A stretch of 35,625 bases of DNA from Ruegeria atlantica (lineage in GTDB: Bacteria; Pseudomonadota; Alphaproteobacteria; Rhodobacterales; Rhodobacteraceae). Positions 30,513 to 35,625 of this stretch are shown here, piece by piece. Both the position numbers and the translations under genes were made by a program. The stretch is from the NCBI GenBank assembly GCA_013032095.1, contig WQBJ01000038.1, positions 1-35,625 of the forward strand, given 5' to 3'. Position 1 is the stretch's first letter. Each line of letters begins with the position of its first letter. The notes beneath the pieces were generated by a model. The model ran no database searches. It saw nothing but the letters and a program-made list of their open reading frames with translations, and was not told the origin of the DNA.

Positions 30513-31816
30513 GCGTCATCCTCCAGCTTGTCCCAGGCCGATAGCATCACGCCCCGGAATTCCTCATACACATTGTCAAAAGTCGAGCGCGCGCGGCGCC
30601 AGGTCTCGCGCGTCATCTCGCGGTAGTCCATCTCGTAGACCGAACTGAGGAAGCGGCCAGATTGCTCAACAGCGCGTGTCATCTCAACCGGGTGTTCCGC
30701 GACTTGTTCGCCGAAAACTTTCTTGAACGCGTCGAACATGGCCAAGTGCAAAGCGTTACCCGGTTCATACCGAGTCAGTAGGAATCGCAGCTCACAGAAA
30801 GTTTTCGGTAGGCCGATCTTACCCGTGGGTAAGGTCTGATCGAAACCATAGGCCAAATCCTCGAGTGCCTCGGCCAACTGGCCGATGAAGGACGTGGTCG
30901 AGTCATATTCCCAATAGCCGGGGCCGGAGGGAACATAGAGCATATCCGCGGCGAACACTGCGTTCATCGACTGGTAGCCGATCGCAGGCGGGCAATCGAA
31001 CAAGATCAAGTCATAGGCATCGTCGGGGATCTGATCCAGATAGCGCGACACTGCAGCAAAGAACGACCACTCGGGGTTCAGATGCCGATACTGCGCCGAG
31101 GCAAATTCCACAAAGGCCGCGTTGGCGCAGGAGGGGATGACATCAATGGTCGACCAGGAGCTCTGCTTGATGAAGTCAGAGATCCGCAGATCGCCGAGAC
31201 CCATATCGGTGATCGATGGCGGCAACTCGCGGCGGGGCAGGGCGGTCCCGGATTCGGCAGCGGCGGGGCGGTTGTTCATCCTCTCGGTCTCGCGGATCAG
31301 GTCGCGAGCCATGATGCCCCAAACGGTGAAATCCTCAGCCACGTCGGTCAGCCCCATGGAATGGCTCAGCGTTGCCTGCGGGTCGAAATCCACCACCAGC
31401 ACACGGTAGCCATCCAGCGCGGCGGCGTGGGCCAGATGCAGGGCAACGGTGGACTTGCCCGCGCCGCCTTTGAAGTTGGCCACGGCTGCGCGGATGGCGC
31501 GCTTGCCGGAGGGGCGGGGCGGCATTAGGGATTTGCGGTTCACCTTGAGCCGGCGGCGAAGCTCATTCACCTCTTCCAGGCTGAACCAGCGCTGGCGGCC
31601 ATCGGGCTCAACCTCGCCCCCAGGCAGCGAGGGGTCGGCGGCCAACTTACCGCGAAAGGTGGATTGGTTAACGCGAAAGATCAGTTCGGACACCTCCCAG
31701 CTTGAAAAGCGGCGGAGGGTCTTTTCCATCTCGGGGCTGAAGGTCTGCTGTCGAATCCAGCCCTGCAACTTGAGGGACTGATTGCGCAATGCGTTCAGGT
31801 CTTCGTGCGTGTACAT
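30509..31816 (-). CDS. parA: ParA partition ATPase
   Basis: A 435-residue ParA of the type with an N-terminal extension. The N-terminal ~110 residues contain a helix-turn-helix-like DNA-binding region (FSSWEVSELIFRVNQSTFRG; RWFSLEEVNELRRRLK). The deviant Walker A is NFKGGAGKSTVALHLAHAA, motif A' is VLVVDFDPQATLSHSMG, and Walker B is YDLILFDCPPAIGYQ. The N-terminal domain suggests autoregulation of the parAB operon. A parS-like palindrome is embedded in its coding sequence (encoding LPTGK). ATG at 31816 is the start; upstream is an A/T-rich promoter region with another parS-like site. Confidence 0.95.
   Translation of the reverse strand: MYTHEDLNALRNQSLKLQGWIRQQTFSPEMEKTLRRFSSWEVSELIFRVNQSTFRGKLAADPSLPGGEVEPDGRQRWFSLEEVNELRRRLKVNRKSLMPPRPSGKRAIRAAVANFKGGAGKSTVALHLAHAAALDGYRVLVVDFDPQATLSHSMGLTDVAEDFTVWGIMARDLIRETERMNNRPAAAESGTALPRRELPPSITDMGLGDLRISDFIKQSSWSTIDVIPSCANAAFVEFASAQYRHLNPEWSFFAAVSRYLDQIPDDAYDLILFDCPPAIGYQSMNAVFAADMLYVPSGPGYWEYDSTTSFIGQLAEALEDLAYGFDQTLPTGKIGLPKTFCELRFLLTRYEPGNALHLAMFDAFKKVFGEQVAEHPVEMTRAVEQSGRFLSSVYEMDYREMTRETWRRARSTFDNVYEEFRGVMLSAWDKLEDDA
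30818..30833. promoter_or_regulatory. parS-like palindrome 2 (inside parA)
   Basis: CTTACCCGTGGGTAAG, identical to copy 1, and like copy 3 preceded by GAT. It is retained inside coding sequence. Confidence 0.8.
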
Positions 31817-31829
31817 GCCTCAGGTCTCG

Positions 31830-31910
31830 TTCTTTGGGACGCTATTTTCTATGTTTTATCTATTTACGCTTGATTTGCGCTTTACGCAAAAGAAAATATG
31901 ATGAGAGTGT
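31830..31910 (-). promoter_or_regulatory. parA promoter region with small palindrome
   Basis: A/T-rich sequence directly upstream of parA. TTTGCG-cttta-CGCAAA (31874-31890) is a perfect inverted repeat that could bind ParA or another regulator. No -35/-10 pair is assigned with confidence. Confidence 0.4.
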
Positions 31911-31913
31911 GAT

Positions 31914-31929
31914 CTTACCCACGGGTAAG
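31914..31929. promoter_or_regulatory. parS-like palindrome 3 (upstream of parA)
   Basis: CTTACCCACGGGTAAG, the complementary-orientation version of copies 1 and 2. It lies about 100 bases before parA, between the divergent parA and rep genes, the usual place for a centromere. Confidence 0.85.
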
Positions 31930-32010
31930 AAAACAAGGACTTCCCAGCCGCCAACCGATTCGGGAGCCGCCTGATTCGAATGCCACCCAGTTCATGGTCC
32001 CAGCGTCAGG

Positions 32011-32091
32011 ATTTAGGGGGACGCTACAGGACGGACCACCCTATTTAGGGGGACAAAACAGGAAAATACGGGGTCACTTTGAATGTCCCCT
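32011..32091 (+). other. Replication origin candidate with iterons
   Basis: ATTTAGGGGGAC occurs at 32011-32022 and 32043-32054. Each is followed by a variable few bases and ACAGG; starts are 32 bases apart, about three helical turns. Weaker relatives follow: ATACGGGGTCAC near 32065 and an inverted GTCCCCTA near 32084. They lie just before the rep gene, as iterons bound by an initiator do. The same sites could also serve in rep autoregulation. Confidence 0.6.
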
Positions 32092-32135
32092 ATCACCCAT
32101 ACTTCACCTTTTTCTTTTTGAAATTGGAGATGGAG

Positions 32136-32966
32136 ATGGATGAAAACCCGACTCAAATCAGACTCCGCTTGACAGAATCGTCCGTTTGGACGCTAATCAG
32201 GACAGGGTGGCGAAAAGCGTTGGGAAACGGCGCAACGAAGGCGGTATCACCCGTCCGAGGCAGACAGACAGTGAGAACAGAAATGCAGGTTGCAAAACCG
32301 GTCGGGCGAAATGCGCCCACTATAAAATATGACATTCTGTCGGCGTTGACTGTGCACGCTCTGTCCAGGGACAAGCACCGCCAGCGCAGCATTCTCCGTG
32401 TTATCGCTCTGATCACCACCCGCTATAACTGGCGCAGCAATGAGCTGTCCATCGGTCGGGAAGAGATCGCCCGGCTATGGTCTGTGAACGAACGGACGGT
32501 AAAGCGGGAAATGGCCAAGCTGCGGACAATGGGCTGGATCACCGTGAAACGCCCGGCGGCCCGTGGTCGGGTTGCGGTTTATGAATTTGATCTGAAGCAG
32601 TTGATAGTAGACACGTCCGAGGTCTGGCCTACTATCGGCCCCGATTTCCAGGCGCGGATGACCGAAGAGCCGGAGGGCGACACCAATATCGTGCCATTCA
32701 AGGTGAAACTACCTGGACCTGAGTCGAACAACACAGATGTCTGGACGCAGGTGCAGACCATTCTGCACGGGCGCGATCCCGAGCTTTGGTCCAGTTGGTT
32801 CCAGCATTTGTCCGAGGCCGGCAGGGCAGGGGGCGTGGTGACTCTGATGGCACCGTCTCGGTTTATGGCCGACTATATAGCACAGAAGTGGTCCGGGCGC
32901 CTGCTCTCTGCCTATAGCCGCGTTGACCCAGACGTGCGCAGCCTGCGCTTTGAAGCAGCAGAATAG
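32136..32966 (+). CDS. DnaA-like plasmid replication initiator
   Basis: A 276-residue replicase of the DnaA-like group of Rhodobacteraceae plasmids. Its N-terminal part has a winged-helix-like initiator region (YDILSALTVHALSRDKHRQR; LSIGREEIARLWSVNERTVK). The C-terminal ~85 residues resemble the N-terminal domain of chromosomal DnaA: VWTQVQTILHGRDPELWSSW and VVTLMAPSRFMADYIAQKW. No AAA+ motif is present. ATG at 32136 is chosen because TTGGAG stands six bases before it; the frame opens at TTG 32079, inside the iterons, and ATG 32283 is a later alternative. It is divergent from parAB. Confidence 0.87.
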   Translation: MDENPTQIRLRLTESSVWTLIRTGWRKALGNGATKAVSPVRGRQTVRTEMQVAKPVGRNAPTIKYDILSALTVHALSRDKHRQRSILRVIALITTRYNWRSNELSIGREEIARLWSVNERTVKREMAKLRTMGWITVKRPAARGRVAVYEFDLKQLIVDTSEVWPTIGPDFQARMTEEPEGDTNIVPFKVKLPGPESNNTDVWTQVQTILHGRDPELWSSWFQHLSEAGRAGGVVTLMAPSRFMADYIAQKWSGRLLSAYSRVDPDVRSLRFEAAE

Positions 32967-33143
32967 CATCGCCCCAAGCGATACATCCGGCACTAGGCTG
33001 AATGTCTAGGGCGATCCTTTCAGTCTCGAAGTGAACCTGCCTCGGTTGTCGGACCACACGCTAGCTACTATTGATTTGAATCAACTCATTATTCAGATCA
33101 AAAACATTGAAGTAATGATTGGAATGTGCTTACTAATCTCCTC

Positions 33144-34226
33144 ATGGCACAAGTTTGGCAATCCAAGTACTGGCCCAAGTTCACTTATGACCATGAGCGG
33201 GTAGAGCCGTACCTGGCAACATCATCTCACATGGTCGGTGAAATCGCAGGCCTCATTGTTGGGCTTCCGGATACCGACCGGGAAGAGTTTCATCTTTCGC
33301 AAATTGCCCAGGAGGTTATATCCTCTTTTGGAATCGAAGGAGTGCCCCTGGATGAGACCGAGATCCAGGCCTCGATTGTTGCGTCTCTAAAGCACCGCGA
33401 CCGGCGCGCTATTACACGCCGATCTGATGCAGTCGTCGAGTTGATGGCTGCCGCTCGCTCGACGAAGGGGCGGCTAAGCGCGAACATATTGTACGATTGG
33501 CACCGGTTGTTGTTTTTTGGCATTGAAGTGGAAGATTTGGGTCGTTGGCGTCGCTTCGATCTGGAAATCGTCCGCTCTGCGGTCGCAGGCTCTAATGACG
33601 TGTTGTATAAAGCGCCGCCGCCCGAGCGGCTTGAGCAGGAAATGACTGTGTTTTTAACCTGGCTGGCGCAGGATCAGGAAGCACCAGTGCCAATCAAGGC
33701 GGCGCTGGCACATCTTTGGTTTGAATCGATCCACCCATTCTCAGATGGAAACGGACGAATTGGTCGGGCGTTGATTGAATTCGTGTTTGCTCAGAAAGGT
33801 GCATTGTCCTTTTCGTTCTCGCGTCAGGTCGAGCGCGACAAGAAAGCGTATTATCACGCTCTACAGGCTGGCCGGAAAGAGGGCAGGGGGGGCATCGACG
33901 CAACCGAGTTCGTTATCTGGTTTTTGCAAACGTTAGAGAACGCGGCGGTTTTTGCTAGGGAAGAAGCGCAATTTGTCTTGAGGCGCAATCGGTTCTTTCT
34001 GCGATTTGGCTCGCAGCTAAATGCACGGCAGGAACATGTCCTGCGCAAGCTATTCGAACAAGGCCAAGCGCGCGTTGATTTGGGTATCAGCGCTAAGACA
34101 TTCCGGAAAATCAGCGGTGCTTCAACGGCAACCGCGACTAGAGATTTGCTTTCAATGGAAGATTTTGGTGCATTGAAGCGGTCTGAAGCTGGTGGGCGCT
34201 CCACAGTTTATTGGTTGAGCTATTAG
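33144..34226 (+). CDS. Fic-domain protein (class II, DUF4172-like N-terminus)
   Basis: A 360-residue Fic protein, expected to transfer AMP or a similar group onto target proteins. The catalytic Fic motif is intact: HPFSDGNGRIGRAL. An upstream segment SFGIEG fits the class II inhibitory (S/T)xxxE(G/N) motif, so the protein would be self-restrained and need no separate antitoxin. The N-terminus (VWQSKYWPKFTYDHERVEPY) resembles the DUF4172 domain; the C-terminal ~90 residues look like a winged helix (RQEHVLRKLFEQGQARVDLG; STATATRDLLSMEDFGALKR). ATG at 33144 is chosen on family alignment; GTG at 33126 is possible. It may serve in plasmid maintenance or defence. Confidence 0.92.
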   Translation: MAQVWQSKYWPKFTYDHERVEPYLATSSHMVGEIAGLIVGLPDTDREEFHLSQIAQEVISSFGIEGVPLDETEIQASIVASLKHRDRRAITRRSDAVVELMAAARSTKGRLSANILYDWHRLLFFGIEVEDLGRWRRFDLEIVRSAVAGSNDVLYKAPPPERLEQEMTVFLTWLAQDQEAPVPIKAALAHLWFESIHPFSDGNGRIGRALIEFVFAQKGALSFSFSRQVERDKKAYYHALQAGRKEGRGGIDATEFVIWFLQTLENAAVFAREEAQFVLRRNRFFLRFGSQLNARQEHVLRKLFEQGQARVDLGISAKTFRKISGASTATATRDLLSMEDFGALKRSEAGGRSTVYWLSY

Positions 34227-34337
34227 GCTCTGGACCCATTGATTTGGTTGCGGTGGATGCGCCGGGCTGCTTCAAGCTCCTGAACATCAGGAGGCGTGAT
34301 GAACAACTTGTTCTGGTTGACCGACGAGCAGATGGCT
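34227..34337 (+). pseudogene. IS5-like transposase 5' fragment, cut by a Tn3-family insertion
   Basis: ATG at 34299, preceded by AGGAGG, starts MNNLFWLTDEQMA, a common opening of IS5-family transposases. It stops being IS5-like at 34337, where a GGGG-tipped Tn3-family end begins. The IS left end probably lies just after the fic stop. Only 13 codons remain. Confidence 0.7.
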
Positions 34338-34375
34338 GGGGTCGATTAATGCTCGGTGAAAAATCGTACGCTAAG
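34338..34375 (+). repeat. Tn3-family 38-bp terminal repeat of the truncated element
   Basis: A 38-base end starting GGGGTCGATT and ending TCGTACGCTAAG, the canonical tips of Tn3-family terminal repeats. It overlaps the stop codon of the adjacent tnpA fragment, as expected at the transposase end of such elements. No opposite end is found in the window. Confidence 0.85.
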
Positions 34376-34975
34376 CGATTTCACCTCGCATCTTGCGCCA
34401 GATGTACTGTCCAATCAGCAAAATATGTTCCCATCCCAACGGGGAGATGTGTCTGAGCAAATGTTCTGGCGTGTCCAGGCCCACCCGCTTGCGCTGCATG
34501 ACGGCTTTGCCGAGCTGATCCGTGTTCCAATACACGACGATTGCCGTGAGCAGATTGAGGCAGGTCAGGCGGAAATGCTGGCTTTCTGTGGTCCGATCCC
34601 GGATCTCGCCCTGACGGCCGATCCACAAGGCGTTTTTCAGGGCATGGTGTGCTTCTCCCTTGTTCAGCCCGACGGTGGACCGGCGCTGCATGTCGATATC
34701 GAGCGCCCATTCGATGATGAACAATGTCCGTTCGATTTGTCCGATTTCCCGCATCGCAATGGCCAGATCGTTCTTGCGCGGACGGGCCGACAGGCGTTTG
34801 AGAATCTGGCCTGGCGGCACTTTGCCGGACCGCATTGTGGCCGTGCATCGCAGCACATCGCCCCAGTTATCGATGAATATCTGTTCCCGGACCTTGCCGC
34901 CGACCAGACACTTGAGCTCCTTTGGAACGCTTTTCAGATCGAAGACGTAGAACCGCTTGGATTTCAGGTCGCTTA
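34371..34975 (-). pseudogene. tnpA: Tn3-family transposase, 3' fragment
   Basis: The C-terminal ~200 residues of a second Tn3-family transposase, unrelated in detail to the one at 22890. The frame reads SDLKSKRFYVFDLKS, then IGQIERTLFIIEWALD, GLNKGEAHHALKNALW, LLTAIVVYWNTDQLGKAV and HISPLGWEHILLIGQYIW, the usual end of the family. It breaks at about 34975, in the region that should be an F-x-P-R-I-x-D-L-K motif, where a long palindrome begins. It is not functional. It lies 145 bases after fic on the opposite strand. Confidence 0.9.
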
Positions 34976-35003
34976 TACACGAAACTTGTTTCGTGTATAA
35001 GCG
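34970..35003. repeat. Perfect 34-bp palindrome at the truncated tnpA end
   Basis: CGCTTATACACGAAAC, two bases, then its exact inverse: 16-bp arms. One arm reads into the tnpA fragment. It may be a recombinase site at the end of another element, a resolution site, or a fold-back duplication at a broken end. Confidence 0.8.
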
Positions 35004-35010
35004 CGCCTAA

Positions 35011-35033
35011 TCTGAAATTTTGATAATTTCAGA
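35011..35033. repeat. Second hairpin beside the palindrome
   Basis: TCTGAAATT-ttgat-AATTTCAGA, 9-bp perfect arms with a five-base loop, only seven bases after the 34-bp palindrome. It has no following T-run, so it is not an obvious terminator. Confidence 0.65.
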
Positions 35034-35570
35034 AAATCGGATGGGTTCAAATCGGATTCCGGTCTCTGGAAATTGCGTTGCAACCTGCAGGCTGAACACG
35101 CCTGCAGGAACGATCAACACCCCCGCAAAGCGGGGACCCCCGTCAATCGTGCGCCTCTGGCTTTACACCCCACCCCACAACCGCTGCGGCTCCGCCGCTG
35201 CCAACGGACAGGACACCACAGCCTAACAGCCGTTCCGCTTGATGCTGAGAACCGCGAAGGCAAGCTGAGATCCTGAAACGTATCAAACCGGACCCATTTT
35301 AGGTGCCGCGGTGTCAGCTGCAGCTGATCGATGCGCACCGGGTCCGGCGATATTGAGTCCGGTCTGTTACCTACTTCGGGGCACCGATCGCGCCGCCGGC
35401 GGAGATCCGGAAGGCCTGCCGGCGATATTAGGTCACGTGTGCAGACCTTCCGGTGCGTTGATTGGCTTTTGCTGGCAATTGCCCGACAAACTTCCACAGA
35501 CTTCCTTGAGCGCCTGGACGTTTTGCGTCCGACCGGATCGGCAAGCCCCAAGAGGCCCAAATCATCTGAC
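35034..35570. other. No convincing gene; several short inverted repeats
   Basis: Open frames here are shadows with biased composition. CCTGCAGG occurs twice (near 35085 and 35100), TCAGCTGCAGCTGA (near 35314) is a perfect palindrome, and GCGGCTCCGCCGC (near 35187) can fold. It could be non-coding plasmid backbone or the decayed remainder of the truncated transposon. Confidence 0.4.
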
Positions 35571-35625
35571 TGCGTATTTCGCGGAAGTTGGGCATTGATT
35601 TCACGCGATCTCGGGCACTGATTTC
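35571..35625. mobile_element. End of an insertion sequence (right contig end)
   Basis: Exact inverse of 1-55. The inward-facing tip TGCGTATTTC follows ATCTGAC. It adds AYFAEVGH and a stop to a plus-strand frame, just as the left copy does to the dGTPase frame. Confidence 0.6.

Noticed and set aside
34356..35000. Long plus-strand open frame near the right end
   Set aside because: It is the antisense shadow of the Tn3-family transposase fragment, whose minus-strand reading has clear family motifs.
35311..35598. Plus-strand frame running into the right terminal repeat and ending AYFAEVGH
   Set aside because: The shared ending with the dGTPase fragment comes from the repeat itself; the upstream part shows no family resemblance.
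1..35625. CRISPR array or tRNA/rRNA gene
   Set aside because: No regularly spaced 25-40-bp direct repeats and no cloverleaf-like or rRNA-like segment was seen by eye; a tool-based search was not possible.

Overview
The window looks like most of an accessory plasmid from an alphaproteobacterium of the Rhodobacteraceae, probably the marine Roseobacter group. The main evidence is a maintenance block at 29.4-33.0 kb: a replication initiator of the DnaA-like type known from that family, a divergent parA-parB operon, three copies of a parS-like palindrome and short iterons. The IS66, tni and Tn3 elements fit the same host range, but the host call is an inference from gene types and base composition.

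Layout. 1-55 and 35571-35625 are an exact 55-bp inverted repeat. It is probably the end of one insertion sequence at which the assembly stopped. 28-435 is a dGTPase gene cut by that element. 788-1300 is a broken helix-turn-helix gene. 1423-3179 is a DarT-DarG toxin-antitoxin pair. 3390-4373 is a protein with two nuclease-like domains. 4613-10582 is an IS66-family element (8-bp target duplication) whose tnpC is split by a Recombinase-In-Trio (RIT) element carrying three tyrosine recombinases. 10675-18125 is a type I restriction-modification operon, hsdM-hsdS-hsdR, followed by an overlapping YgjP/WGSC-type metallopeptidase. 18126-19075 is gene-poor.

19076-28281 is a nest of transposons. It holds a cargo-free tniA-tniB-tniQ transposon (19076-22786), a Tn3-family transposon with its own tyrosine recombinase and an unrecognised 479-residue protein (22792-27942), and a 294-bp internally deleted tni derivative (27988-28281). 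The deleted derivative sits directly on the start codon of another tyrosine recombinase (28284-29339). The maintenance block follows, then a class II Fic protein (33144-34226). The right end holds an IS5-like fragment cut by a second, truncated Tn3-family element, and a perfect 34-bp palindrome at the truncation point.

How it works together. The surviving non-transposon genes are for plasmid persistence (Rep, ParA, ParB, parS, a resolvase-like recombinase) and for addiction or defence (DarTG, type I R-M, the double nuclease-like protein, Fic, and a former dGTPase). Almost everything else is mobile DNA inserted into mobile DNA. The parts most likely to be new are the metallopeptidase coupled to hsdR, the 479-residue transposon passenger, the two-domain nuclease-like protein, and the tni-derived miniature element with its shared flanks.
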